From Paraburkholderia sp. C35 (lineage in GTDB: Bacteria; Pseudomonadota; Gammaproteobacteria; Burkholderiales; Burkholderiaceae), in assembly GCF_003121405.1 (NCBI RefSeq), contig NZ_QBUY01000008.1, positions 116,788-180,787 on the forward strand: a stretch of 64,000 nucleotides of DNA, given 5' to 3'. The notes under the pieces are model-generated. The model had not been told where the DNA came from, searched no databases, and saw only the letters and a program-made list of their open reading frames with translations. The number at the start of each line of letters is the position of its first letter. Positions within the stretch are counted from its first letter, which is position 1. This document shows positions 17,778 through 26,712 of the stretch, in pieces. Both the position numbers and the translations under genes were made by a program.

Positions 17778-18449
17778 TCAGACGTCGTTCTTCTGATTCA
17801 GGTCACCCGACGACACCGCCACCTGCGCCGAATCGAACACCGTGTTGCCGCCGTCGCCCGTTTCCGGTTTGGTCAGGCCGCCACCGCCGAGCATCTGCGC
17901 AAAACTCATCTTGCCGTTGGAATGCCCTGTTTCCAGAATCGCGGCTTCCTTGGTTGCACCCGAGTTCAGCGTGATCGAGCCGTCCGCGCCCATATGGCCG
18001 ACGTTGTTGCCGCTCGCGTTGTACAGGTTGCCTTGCGAGTCTTCCTGCAGATGCAGCGCATCGCCGCCTGCCTTGCTGTTGATCTTGATGTTGTGCATGC
18101 CCTGGCCTGCTGCACCCAGACCGTTGTTCGCCGACGCGCCTGCGGGCGATCCCGTTGGCATGCCCAACGGTGCGCCTGCCGAAGGCGTGGCGCCAGGCTG
18201 CCCGGCACCCGTCGAACCTTGCGCGCCTTGCTGGCCGCCCAGCACATTGGCGAGATCCTGCAGAAACTGGCTGACGTTGTTCGCGCCGCCACCGTTGTTC
18301 TGCTGGCCATCGATCAGTTGCGACAGATCCTGCAACAGCTTGCCGACATCGCCGCCCTGACCCGGCACCGCTTGTGCCGAACTACCCGTCATGCCGCCCG
18401 TGGGCGTGTAGTTCACCGGGTTGAGAAAGGATTGGGTAATGGAGTTCAT
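17778..18449 (-). CDS. Harpin-like glycine-rich secreted protein
   Basis: This 223-residue protein is rich in Gly, Gln, Asn and Ser and nearly free of Cys, with no signal peptide, as in harpins (Hpa1, PopA, HrpN). Residues 30-90 contain a duplicated helical unit, KLLQDLSQLIDGQQNNGGG and QFLQDLANVLGGQQGAQGS. The C-terminal half (from MHNIKINSKAGG) is polar and may be beta-rich. The ATG at 18449 is preceded by AGAGAG; upstream in-frame starts lie within the promoter. A perfect hrpII box lies upstream. The classification comes from composition and promoter. Confidence 0.72.
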   Translation of the reverse strand: MNSITQSFLNPVNYTPTGGMTGSSAQAVPGQGGDVGKLLQDLSQLIDGQQNNGGGANNVSQFLQDLANVLGGQQGAQGSTGAGQPGATPSAGAPLGMPTGSPAGASANNGLGAAGQGMHNIKINSKAGGDALHLQEDSQGNLYNASGNNVGHMGADGSITLNSGATKEAAILETGHSNGKMSFAQMLGGGGLTKPETGDGGNTVFDSAQVAVSSGDLNQKNDV

Positions 18450-18514
18450 CGAATTCTCTCTGGTTATCAAAGAAGACGAACCGGCGATCTTTGCCCGATC
18501 CCGATTCGATACCG

Positions 18515-18576
18515 AAGATAGATTCATGTTCGCTATCGGCTGCGATGAAGCGCGAAGCAGCGTGACGTGTCGCGAA
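18515..18576 (-). promoter_or_regulatory. hrpII box and -10 for the harpin-like gene
   Basis: On the minus strand: TTCG (18576-18573), 16 nt, TTCG (18556-18553), 32 nt, TATCTT (18520-18515). The coding start is 66 nt past the hexamer. It is divergent from the box at 18647-18708. Confidence 0.78.
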
Positions 18577-18646
18577 TGCGGCGGGGTAACGATGTGTCGT
18601 CGAACGCGTGCGCGCTGGTGTGACTGGACAATCGCTGATTACGCGC

Positions 18647-18708
18647 TTCGGTGTGCGGCACGATGCTTCGCGGCCCGGAAAGACCGCAAGCGCGGCGATA
18701 CGCAGAAT
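18647..18708 (+). promoter_or_regulatory. hrpII box and -10 for the second HrpB1-like gene
   Basis: TTCG (18647-18650), 16 nt, TTCG (18667-18670), 32 nt, CAGAAT (18703-18708). The gene starts 55 nt further on. With the divergent box it fills the 313-nt gap between 18450 and 18762, in which no other gene is supported. Confidence 0.75.
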
Positions 18709-18762
18709 GCAGTGTCGGGCGTGTGCCCGCTTCAGTTCGTCAACCGTTCATGCGAGGCCGCC

Positions 18763-19206
18763 ATGTCGAATCTTCAATGCAGTCCATCCGTGCTCAACGC
18801 GATGATGTCGGTGTTTTCAGGGGGGATGCGCATCGGTGCCATGCCGGAACTGCATGACGTGCTCAGTGCACTGCGCGCGTGGCAGCCGGATAGTCCGCTC
18901 GCCGATGTCTGCGAGGCACGTCTGCTGATCAACCAGACCGAATGGCGTGAAGCCGCCAGTTTGCTAGGCCATGTGACCGGGCGTCACGCGAATCTGCCCG
19001 TGGTGTCGGCACTGCATGCGCTGTGTCTTTTCATGCAGCAGGATGATGAGTGGCGGCGCGCAGCGATGGAAGCAGTGGATACGGGCAATGACATGGCCAT
19101 TGCTATCGTCGCGCGTTTCCTGAATGTGCCGGGTAATGATGAGGCGGATCTGTCGATGCGAGTGACAGCGGCAATCGAAATGAATGGTGCGCTCGAAGCA
19201 GGTTGA
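18763..19206 (+). CDS. HrpB1/HrpK-like TPR protein, second copy
   Basis: This 147-residue, all-helical protein resembles HrpB1 at 30779-31384: both have a ...VLDALRA/VLSALRA..., then P, then a short TPR-like pair with WREAASLL / WEEASRTL and a following ALCLFMQQ / AYCLASQQ. HrpB1/HrpK is a periplasmic accessory protein in Hrp2 systems; TPR proteins can also be class II chaperones of translocators. It has its own hrpII box, which makes a T3SS role likely. The start at 18763 is the first good ATG after that promoter. Confidence 0.7.
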   Translation: MSNLQCSPSVLNAMMSVFSGGMRIGAMPELHDVLSALRAWQPDSPLADVCEARLLINQTEWREAASLLGHVTGRHANLPVVSALHALCLFMQQDDEWRRAAMEAVDTGNDMAIAIVARFLNVPGNDEADLSMRVTAAIEMNGALEAG

Positions 19207-19308
19207 GAACCGTCATTGATCACGGCAGCTTCGACATCGGGTCCGCACGGTAGCAATCGTGCACGATGTGCGGCACCCATGAGTGTCGTTAGCGTCTCGC
19301 GCCTCGCG

Positions 19309-19746
19309 TCATGACGACGCCACGACAGGCCACGGCGTCGGCGCAGGAACCGCACAAGGTGCCTGCACATCGATCGACTTGAAGTCAGCGGGACTCACGA
19401 TCTCCAGATACTCCATGTCGTCGGAGTAATCGAACAGGAAGTGCACGATGCCAGGCGCCTGGTGCACGCAATCGCCCGCCTCCACGAGGGGTTCCCGGTC
19501 GCCGTACATGAAGCGCGCCCACCCTTTCAGCATAATGACGATGTGGAAATCTGCCTCATGACGGTGCCATCCGGTGCCTTCCTCTGGTGCGCGATGCGCC
19601 TTGACGAGTTGCGCAACGACCTTGCCGCCCGTTGCCTGTGCGATGCCCAGATCGCGATACTGGAAGAAGTCGCGCAGGCCGCCTGCCTCGAAGGCCGTAT
19701 CGTCGCGCTTGACATGAGAAAAGCGGGTTTCGGGTTCGACAGACAT
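19309..19746 (-). CDS. Cupin-domain protein
   Basis: This 145-residue single-domain cupin has a metal-binding motif GTGWHRHEADFHIVIMLKG (His, His, Glu-type ligands) and a second motif around GDCVHQAPGIVHFL. Function is not predictable; such proteins can be dioxygenases or isomerases or bind small molecules. It is one of three genes inside the hrp region without an evident T3SS role and without an hrpII box. Confidence 0.8.
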   Translation of the reverse strand: MSVEPETRFSHVKRDDTAFEAGGLRDFFQYRDLGIAQATGGKVVAQLVKAHRAPEEGTGWHRHEADFHIVIMLKGWARFMYGDREPLVEAGDCVHQAPGIVHFLFDYSDDMEYLEIVSPADFKSIDVQAPCAVPAPTPWPVVASS

Positions 19747-19948
19747 CGCACACCTCCGGCAGAGAAGTTGGGCCTCGATTGAAGCATTTAGTATTCCAAT
19801 GCCGATGCGCTGTCCGATTCGGCATGCTGTCGAATCTCACGCCTTTTCCCTGTGCCCGATCGCTGGACGCTACCTTCAATCGCAGCCTCCGACTGGATCG
19901 GGCACAATAGGTAGCGATGCATAAACAACAATTCAGTCGGGGAAGACA

Positions 19949-20485
19949 ATGACCACTCAGTCACCCACCGTCGCACTGCTCGGCGCTGTCATGTTCGCTG
20001 CAGAACGTCACAGGAATCAACGCCGCAAAGACGCAGAAGCAACCCCCTACATCAATCACCCCATCGCGCTGGCCCATCTGCTCGCACCGCCGGGCGGCAT
20101 CGCCGACGTGACGTTACTTCAGGCCGCCATCCTCCACGACACCATCGAAGACACGGAAACGACAGCCGCAGAGTTGAGCGCACGCTTCGGCGACGACGTC
20201 ACCCGCATCGTCCTCGAAGTCACCGACGACAAGACACTCCCCAAGCCGCGCCGCAAGCAACTCCAGATCGAACACGCGCCGCACAAGAGCCGAGGCGCAG
20301 CACTGGTCAAGCTCGCGGACAAGACCTGCAATCTGCTCGATGTCGCAAGCTCTCCGCCAGCGGACTGGCCACTGTCCCGGCGCCAGGCATACTTCGACTG
20401 GGCAAAACAGGTCGTCGACGCGCTGCCGCGCGTGAACGACGCTTTGCTGAGTGCGTTCGATCAGGCCTACGCTGCGCGCCCGTAG
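19949..20485 (+). CDS. Small alarmone hydrolase-like HD protein (MESH1 type)
   Basis: This 178-residue protein is a stand-alone RelA/SpoT-type hydrolase domain: RRKDAEATPYINHPI at the start, the HDTIEDTETT metal motif near residue 67, and the VKLADKTCNLLD helix near 132. Small alarmone hydrolases degrade (p)ppGpp. There is no synthetase or TGS/ACT domain. GGGGAAG precedes the ATG. It lies in the non-T3SS block inside the hrp region. Substrate is inferred from the family. Confidence 0.82.
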   Translation: MTTQSPTVALLGAVMFAAERHRNQRRKDAEATPYINHPIALAHLLAPPGGIADVTLLQAAILHDTIEDTETTAAELSARFGDDVTRIVLEVTDDKTLPKPRRKQLQIEHAPHKSRGAALVKLADKTCNLLDVASSPPADWPLSRRQAYFDWAKQVVDALPRVNDALLSAFDQAYAARP

Positions 20486-20584
20486 CAAGCTTCGACAGAA
20501 ATCCCGGCACCGCGCGCTCACGGCAACTACACTCCAGTTCGGGTCCGCAAAAACCGCTCATCTCAACCGGGGAGCACGCGCTAC

Positions 20585-21817
20585 ATGGCTACGGAGACGA
20601 AACGGATCGTCGTGATCGGCGCGGGCTTTGCCGGCCTGTGGAGCGCGCTCGGCGCGGCGCGCAAGCTGGATGAACTGCGCGTGCCGCCGGAGCAGGTGGA
20701 CGTCACCGTGATCAACAGCAAGCCGTATCACAGCATCCGGGTACGCAACTACGAGCAGCCGCTCGACGGCACGCTTGTGCCGCTTGCCGACGTGCTCGGC
20801 CCGGCCGGCGTGAACAGCATTCTGGACACCGTCCACTCCATCGATACCCATAACCATCGCATCGTCTGTGAAGCCGGCCAGACGCTCACCTACGACCGCC
20901 TGATTCTCGCCGCCGGCAGCGAACTGGTGCGCCCCGCGATTCCCGGCCTGCAAGACCATAGCTTCGATGTCGATACATTCGACGGCGCCACCCGGCTCAA
21001 CCAGCATCTGCTGCATTTGCCCCACACCGCGGCCTCACCCGGCCGCTTCACGGTCGCCGTTATCGGCGCAGGCTTGACGGGCATCGAACTCGCCGCTGAA
21101 CTGCCTGCACGTTTGCGTGCCATCGCCGGCGACGATCAGCGCGAGACTATCCGCGTGATCCTCGCCGACCGTTCCGCCAGAATCGGCCAGGCGATGGGCG
21201 GCGCCCAGCCCGTGATCGAAGAAGCGCTCACGGCCGAAGGCGTCGAACTCCGCCCTGGCGTGTCGCTCGAGGCGGTATCGAGCCAGGGCGTTCAACTGGC
21301 AGGCGGCGAGCACATCGACGCCGCGACTGTCGTCTGGTGCGGCGGCATGCGGGCGAATGCACTGACGGAACAGTTGCCCGTGCCACGCGATCCGTCCGGA
21401 CGCGTGCCTGTCGATACGTACCTGCGCGTCGACAGCCTTCCCGACGTCTTCGCCGCAGGCGATTGCGCCCGCATCCTGATCGACGGCGAACGGCCTTCCG
21501 TGATGTCCTGCCAGCACAGCCGCCCGATGGGGCGGCACGCCGGGCACAATGCCGTCTGCGATCTGCTGGGCCTGCCGATGCTGCCGCTTCACATCGACTG
21601 GTACACGACCATTCTCGATCTCGGCCCGTGGGGCGCCGTCTACACGGAAGGCTGGGAGCGCCGGCTCGCGTCGCAGGGCGAAGCGGCGAAAGCGACCAAG
21701 CGCATCATCAACTGCGAGCGCATCTATCCGCCACGCAACGGGAATCGCGACGACATCCTGCAAGCCGCCGCGCCCGTCGTCCAGGCGCCGCCCTACACCA
21801 TCCGCGACAAGGGCTGA
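20585..21817 (+). CDS. FAD-dependent pyridine nucleotide oxidoreductase (NDH-2-like)
   Basis: This 410-residue flavoprotein has two dinucleotide-binding motifs (VVIGAGFAGLWSALGA near residue 10; VAVIGAGLTGIELAAEL near 158) and the FAD-binding FAAGDCARI near 295, in the order of type II NADH dehydrogenases. It may pass electrons from NAD(P)H to quinone or another acceptor. The GGGGAG site before 20585 supports the start. It is monocistronic and converges on hrcC with a nine-base gap. Confidence 0.82.
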   Translation: MATETKRIVVIGAGFAGLWSALGAARKLDELRVPPEQVDVTVINSKPYHSIRVRNYEQPLDGTLVPLADVLGPAGVNSILDTVHSIDTHNHRIVCEAGQTLTYDRLILAAGSELVRPAIPGLQDHSFDVDTFDGATRLNQHLLHLPHTAASPGRFTVAVIGAGLTGIELAAELPARLRAIAGDDQRETIRVILADRSARIGQAMGGAQPVIEEALTAEGVELRPGVSLEAVSSQGVQLAGGEHIDAATVVWCGGMRANALTEQLPVPRDPSGRVPVDTYLRVDSLPDVFAAGDCARILIDGERPSVMSCQHSRPMGRHAGHNAVCDLLGLPMLPLHIDWYTTILDLGPWGAVYTEGWERRLASQGEAAKATKRIINCERIYPPRNGNRDDILQAAAPVVQAPPYTIRDKG

Positions 21818-21826
21818 CAAGGCCGC

Positions 21827-23620
21827 TTAAAACTCGATCACGCGCGGCGTCAGCAGCACGAGTCGCTCCATATGGCTGCTCTGATGCGTATGCGAGCGGA
21901 ACAGCGCGCCCAGCAGAGGTATCTTCGACAGCACGGGCACACCCGTATTCAGATTCGAATCGTTATCGACGCGATACCCTGCGATCAGCAAGCTCTGCCC
22001 TTCTCCGACGACAGCCTCGGTATTGATCTCACTGGTGCGGATTTCGGGAATGTCTTTCACGCTATCGCCCGTCGGCTGGCCGTCTTCCACATGCACCTGC
22101 AGCTTGATCTGCTGCATGCCGTCCGCGTCGACCACCATCGGCAGCACGCGCAGCGTATTGCCGACCTGCACGCTAAACAGATTGCTCGACGTGAACCCCG
22201 ACACAGGGATAAAGAACTGCGTCTTGTTGTTCATCACGGCTTCGACGTTGTCGAGCGTCGCGACCTTCGGGCTGGCATCGATGCGTGCCAGATTGGTCTG
22301 TTCGAGCGCGTCGATGCGCGTGAGCAGATAGCGGCCTGCATCGCCGATCACGGCAGTCAGCGAGCCGCCCGTCGGCGTGGCCGTGGCGACCAGATTACCC
22401 GCTGTATCCAGTGACGAAAACGTCGGACTCACGTTGCCGTTGAAACCGTTTGCATTGGCGCTGCCGCTGCCCGTCTGGAAATCGACGTGGCTCGAATGCG
22501 CATGCCAGTCCACGCCGAGTTGCTTCAGCGCGCCGTCGTCGATCTCGATGATGTGCGCTTCGATCTCCACCATCCTGCGCTTCACGTCGAGCCGGTCGAT
22601 CAGTTGCTGATACTGGCCGACGCGATCGGGCAGGTCACGGATCAGCACCGAATTGGTCCGCGCATCCGCCTGGATCACGGGCAGCGAACCTGCGCCGTCC
22701 GGCACGGCCGCCGTCGCTGAACGGCCCGAGCCTTGCGCGCCGCCTGCCGAGCCGCCAACGCCGCTTGCATTGCCCGCGCCCGGCATCGCAACCGGCCCGC
22801 CGCCTGCCGCCGCGACGCCCGCGAACACGTCGGGCAACGGCGGGTTCACGCCGCCGCCGTTGTACGGGGAACCGCCATTGGTGCCGCCCTGCACGTCGGC
22901 ATAAGGGCTGACCGGCTGCAGATTCGCCGTGCCATCGGCGGAAGCGCGCGACGTGCCCTGCTGGTCGCTGTCGCGATCCGGGTGATAGAGGCTCGCGAGT
23001 ACATGGGCGACGCCCGGCACCACCTGCGTCTTGCCGTTCACGGTGATCGTATGATCGGCGGCCCAGCCATAACGCAGCGGAAACGCGCGCACTTCGCTGC
23101 CCGTGCGGCGATTCGCGTTCTGATCGAGCCGCGCGGCCACTTCTTCCACCAGTTGAATCAGCCGGTGAGGGCCCGTGATCAAAGCGACACCCTGCTCAGG
23201 ATCGTAGACGATCGGAAAGCGGTCGGTGTCGAGGCCGATCTGCTTCAAGGTCGCGCGCAGGCTTTGCGTGCCGGCAAAATCCAGCTTGATGACCTTGGTG
23301 GTCACGTCATCGGCGGTGCTGATCGACAGCACGCTGCCGTCGTAGAACCAGACGAAGCCGAAGGTAGCCGCCATCGTGTCGATGAATCTGCGCGGCGGCA
23401 GGGCGAAGCGTCCCGATACGGTGCCCTGCACGTTCGGCGCAATCGTCGCGATGATCCCCTGACTCGCTGCGAAGTCGCGCAGCACGTCTTTCAGGTCGCG
23501 GCTTTCCACCGATATATGCACTGCGCCGGGCCGCCATGAAATCGGTGCGGCGTGGCCCGTGCTCAGGCTCATCATCAACAGGGCAGCCGCAATCGCGCGG
23601 TGACGGAAGGTGAGTTTCAT
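21827..23620 (-). CDS. hrcC: T3SS outer-membrane secretin HrcC (SctC)
   Basis: This 597-residue protein has a signal peptide (about 1-25), an N0 domain (VHISVESRDLKDVLRDFAAS...), two N1/N3-type ring-building domains and a C-terminal secretin barrel with the conserved VPVLSKIPLLGALFRS near the end. It forms the outer-membrane ring of the injectisome. A glycine/alanine/proline-rich insert (about 240-305) separates the N3 lobes. The ATG at 23620 is chosen for its signal peptide. It follows hrpB by 42 nt, matching the Ralstonia order hrcC(hrpA)-hrpB-hrcT. Confidence 0.95.
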   Translation of the reverse strand: MKLTFRHRAIAAALLMMSLSTGHAAPISWRPGAVHISVESRDLKDVLRDFAASQGIIATIAPNVQGTVSGRFALPPRRFIDTMAATFGFVWFYDGSVLSISTADDVTTKVIKLDFAGTQSLRATLKQIGLDTDRFPIVYDPEQGVALITGPHRLIQLVEEVAARLDQNANRRTGSEVRAFPLRYGWAADHTITVNGKTQVVPGVAHVLASLYHPDRDSDQQGTSRASADGTANLQPVSPYADVQGGTNGGSPYNGGGVNPPLPDVFAGVAAAGGGPVAMPGAGNASGVGGSAGGAQGSGRSATAAVPDGAGSLPVIQADARTNSVLIRDLPDRVGQYQQLIDRLDVKRRMVEIEAHIIEIDDGALKQLGVDWHAHSSHVDFQTGSGSANANGFNGNVSPTFSSLDTAGNLVATATPTGGSLTAVIGDAGRYLLTRIDALEQTNLARIDASPKVATLDNVEAVMNNKTQFFIPVSGFTSSNLFSVQVGNTLRVLPMVVDADGMQQIKLQVHVEDGQPTGDSVKDIPEIRTSEINTEAVVGEGQSLLIAGYRVDNDSNLNTGVPVLSKIPLLGALFRSHTHQSSHMERLVLLTPRVIEF

Positions 23621-23662
23621 GATCGTCGCTTTGGTGTAGGTGTGGTAATGGCGATGCACGGG

Positions 23663-25117
23663 TTAGCGGTTCAGCGTGTCGGAAGGCGACTCGTTGAACT
23701 GTCGGCGATAGCTGTTGACGAGCGTCGAGCGGTTGCTGACGCCCCACTTGACGGCTGTCGCGAGAATGCCCTGCTCGTGCGCGCTATCGTCGGCTTCGAG
23801 TTCGGCACGGATGCGCTCCATGCGCAAGCGCCGGATGATCTCGGTCGGCGTCGAGCCGAGGCTGGTCTTGAACGCGCTCTGCAACGCGCGGTCGGTCACA
23901 CCGATCTGCGCAGCGATCTCGCGGATCGACAGATCCTTGCGCTCCAGGTTGTCGAGCAGATAGCGATACGCACGCCGATAACGCGCGGGCAGCCGCGTAC
24001 CGATATCGTCGAGTTGCTCCGGCGCGCGCGCGATGCGCTGGCCGTAGCGCGCCAGTGCGCCCGCTTCGTCGCGAATGCAATTGACGGCGGCGGCCGCATA
24101 ACGCGTGTACACCTCCAGCGATTCCGCGCTGCGCCCCTGCAGATGGCGCAGCTTGGCGAGGCAGTACAGATATTCGAGCTGTCGATGGCTTTGCGGCATG
24201 CGCACTTCCGCCGTCAGCAGCGCCAGCACCGATTCGGCCAGCGAAGACGCCCCGCCCGCGAGACTTGCAAGCACGATCTCGATGCGCACCGCGCTCTGAT
24301 AGTTCTGGATGCCCTGCTTGCCGGCCCGCTCCGCATGAGCGACGAGTTGTTGCTGCGCATCGCGCTCGCCGCCCGCAAGACGCGCAAGCGCATCGAGAAA
24401 TTCGACACGTCCGCGCAGCAGCGGGTCCGCGATCGCGCCCGTCAACACGCGCAGCGCGACGGGCCGCTGCGGCGCGATACGCGGCGCGGCCTCGCCCGTC
24501 AGGCCCACTTGCCAGTAGATGTGATCCGACAACTGGGCGCGCGAACGCAGCGCGCTTTGCGCCTCGACGTCGAAACGCACCGTGCTCAACAGGCGCTGCC
24601 AGCCATCCACGTTGTGCATCGAACCATTCGACGCTGCTTCGTCGAGCAGGTCTTCGAGCGTATCGAGCACGGCATCGGCATCGCGCAAACGGCCCACGCT
24701 GAACAGCACGCCGAACGCACCGAACAGCGCATCGAGCCGCAATGCCGCGCCCGCCTGAGGATGATCCGCGATCTGCATGAAGCACGACATCGCCGTGCCG
24801 TAGCGATAGCGGAACAGCGCCTGCCAGCCCGCATTGCGGCACGACGCGAAGCGCATGCTGTCCTTGTCGTCGCGGACACGCTTTTGCGCTTCGCGGAACG
24901 ACTCGTCGGCATCGACCTCCATGCCGAGCGACAGTTGCAGATCGCCCTGCAATTGCAGCAGCGCGGCTGGCGCTGCGTCGTCGTGGCTATCGACCGTTCG
25001 CTGCACTTGCGCAGCGGCGGCCTGCACATTGCCGCTGCCGATCAGATCGGCGACGCTGGCAGGCACCGACGCTGCGTTGAGCATCGACACATACGGGAAG
25101 TAGTAGGTAACGAGCAT
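23663..25117 (-). CDS. hrpB: HrpB, AraC-family master regulator of the T3SS
   Basis: This 484-residue protein begins MLVTYYFPYVSMLNA. It has a long helical repeat N-terminal part (TPR-like, about 20-360) and an AraC/XylS DNA-binding domain (about 385-484; two HTHs with LSIREIAAQIGVTDRALQSA and VSNRSTLVNSYRRQF). Length, architecture and position between hrcT and hrcC match HrpB of Ralstonia and HrpX of Xanthomonas. It should bind the hrpII boxes found across this region. Its own promoter lies in 25118-25360 and has no such box, which fits control from above by an HrpG-like protein. Confidence 0.93.
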   Translation of the reverse strand: MLVTYYFPYVSMLNAASVPASVADLIGSGNVQAAAAQVQRTVDSHDDAAPAALLQLQGDLQLSLGMEVDADESFREAQKRVRDDKDSMRFASCRNAGWQALFRYRYGTAMSCFMQIADHPQAGAALRLDALFGAFGVLFSVGRLRDADAVLDTLEDLLDEAASNGSMHNVDGWQRLLSTVRFDVEAQSALRSRAQLSDHIYWQVGLTGEAAPRIAPQRPVALRVLTGAIADPLLRGRVEFLDALARLAGGERDAQQQLVAHAERAGKQGIQNYQSAVRIEIVLASLAGGASSLAESVLALLTAEVRMPQSHRQLEYLYCLAKLRHLQGRSAESLEVYTRYAAAAVNCIRDEAGALARYGQRIARAPEQLDDIGTRLPARYRRAYRYLLDNLERKDLSIREIAAQIGVTDRALQSAFKTSLGSTPTEIIRRLRMERIRAELEADDSAHEQGILATAVKWGVSNRSTLVNSYRRQFNESPSDTLNR

Positions 25118-25360
25118 GGCTGATTCCGTCGTAAGGCTCGCGCAGCGTGTGGGTCAAAGCTGTGAGAGCGCGTTGAAACGATGGCGACGTTTTGGGAGCG
25201 AACATCGCGGTGACGGAATGCACTGTAGCCAGGCTGAAATGTGAAAAGCTCAATTATCAGAGGAAAGAATTGAGGCTTGAGCAAAGTTGAGAATTCGCGC
25301 GCTTCATGGACAAGAAGACTCAACAAAGCTCATTTATTTTTTGTGTTTGCGCGACTGACT

Positions 25361-26218
25361 TTATGGCGTCACAACGTCGGGATGTGGTGCGTGGCCGGGC
25401 TTGAGATCGGTGTCGCGATCGCTCATCTGCGCGATGGCGCGTACCTGTTGTTTGAACAGACGCAGGTCGAGCTGATCCTGCACCTGATGCACGAACAGCC
25501 CCGCGAACACCGCGAGCATCAGCACGGTCACTGCCCCTTTGATCGGCTGGCTCAGTGCGCTCAGATCGAGCTTTTGTGCCGCTTTGGACGCGAGATTCGC
25601 ACCGAGATCGATCAGCAGCAGCACCAGCAGCATCGGTGCGGCGAGCTTCGCGATGGTCTGCATCAAGGTGTCCGTCTGATGCAAGGCGAACACCCCAAGA
25701 AAATCCGTCGACATTGGTTTCGTCGACGCAACCGGCCACCACCGGTACGACTCGTACAGCGCCTCCAGCAGAAACTGCATGCCGCCCAGCGACCAGAACG
25801 CAACGGTCGCAATCTGGCCTAGCAGCGTGGCCGAAGGCGTCGATTGCTGCGACAGCATCGGGTTGCTCAACTGCGCGTTGTTGTAGCCCGTCAGATTGTC
25901 GAGATAAATGCCCGCGCCTTCCGCGACCCAGAACACCGTCGCTGCCGCGAAACCCATCACGACGCCGATCAGCGTTTCGCGCAAGCCGGTGATCACCAGC
26001 GTGAAGCCTGTCAGCGAATCGGCGAACGACTCCGGTTGCGCAAGCGCGACGAACAGCGAAAAGCTCAACGCGACGCCGTTACGCAGGCGGCCTTGCAGCA
26101 CGCCGTCGGCTGTCGGCGGAAACAGCGTCATGAGCGCGTAGAGCCGCAGCGAGCACACGCCGAGCACGGCGAGATGCTTGAGCAGCCAGGGGCCATAGAA
26201 CTGCAACAGGTCGTTCAT
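25361..26218 (-). CDS. hrcT: T3SS export apparatus protein HrcT (SctT)
   Basis: This 285-residue inner-membrane protein of the SctT/SpaR/FliR family has about seven hydrophobic segments, with the family stretch EGAGIYLDNLTGYNNAQLSNP. It is part of the R-S-T export gate. The start at 26218 overlaps hrpB7 by ATGA. It is the last gene of the hrpB1 operon; 243 nt without a gene follow before hrpB. Confidence 0.94.
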   Translation of the reverse strand: MNDLLQFYGPWLLKHLAVLGVCSLRLYALMTLFPPTADGVLQGRLRNGVALSFSLFVALAQPESFADSLTGFTLVITGLRETLIGVVMGFAAATVFWVAEGAGIYLDNLTGYNNAQLSNPMLSQQSTPSATLLGQIATVAFWSLGGMQFLLEALYESYRWWPVASTKPMSTDFLGVFALHQTDTLMQTIAKLAAPMLLVLLLIDLGANLASKAAQKLDLSALSQPIKGAVTVLMLAVFAGLFVHQVQDQLDLRLFKQQVRAIAQMSDRDTDLKPGHAPHPDVVTP

Positions 26219-26712
26219 CCACGGGCAAGGCGCGCGAGCGCCGTCTCTTCGATGTCTTCGTCTTCCGCATCGGCGGCGATGCCGTCCAGCACACGCTGCA
26301 ACTGGCCGATGCGCTTCTCGCACAGTTCGATGCGTCCCCGGTTCTTCGCGATCTCTCCACGCATGCCGGCGATCGATGCATCGTGTGCGGCGAGCATCTG
26401 TTGCGCGGCTGCCAACGCTTCTCGTGCAACGGCGCACTGCCTGTCGACTTCATCGGCGTAGAGACGGATCGCTGTCAGCGTGTCGATGGAGAACGGCTCC
26501 GCGCCTGACATCATCGCGCTCACACGCTGCCGGTACGATTGCGCCTGCGCTTCGAGCGCAGCCGCCTGGCCGCGCGCATGCGCCTCGCTTTCGACCAGCG
26601 CGATGCGCGCCGCCACCAGTTGCGCAAGCCGCGCGCGCAAGTCCTGCTCGAAGCGCTGGCGGCGCGACACCGCGCGCGACAAGGCTGCAATTTGCCGTTT
26701 CGGCGCACTCAT
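26215..26712 (-). CDS. hrpB7: T3SS stalk protein HrpB7 (SctO)
   Basis: This 165-residue protein is almost wholly charged coiled coil (about 5-150), as in SctO/YscO/HrpB7 proteins, which link the ATPase ring to the export gate. Sequence alone is weakly diagnostic; position between hrcN and hrcT, with ATGA overlaps at both ends, settles the call. It corresponds to hrpD of Ralstonia. Confidence 0.88.
   Translation of the reverse strand: MSAPKRQIAALSRAVSRRQRFEQDLRARLAQLVAARIALVESEAHARGQAAALEAQAQSYRQRVSAMMSGAEPFSIDTLTAIRLYADEVDRQCAVAREALAAAQQMLAAHDASIAGMRGEIAKNRGRIELCEKRIGQLQRVLDGIAADAEDEDIEETALARLARG

Noticed and set aside
18421..18762. Longer version of the second HrpB1-like protein
   Set aside because: The frame crosses both hrpII boxes and the harpin start; similarity to HrpB1 begins after 18763.
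20491..20541. hrpII box upstream of the NDH-2-like gene
   Set aside because: TTCG at 20491 and 20538 are far from the required 16-nt spacing.
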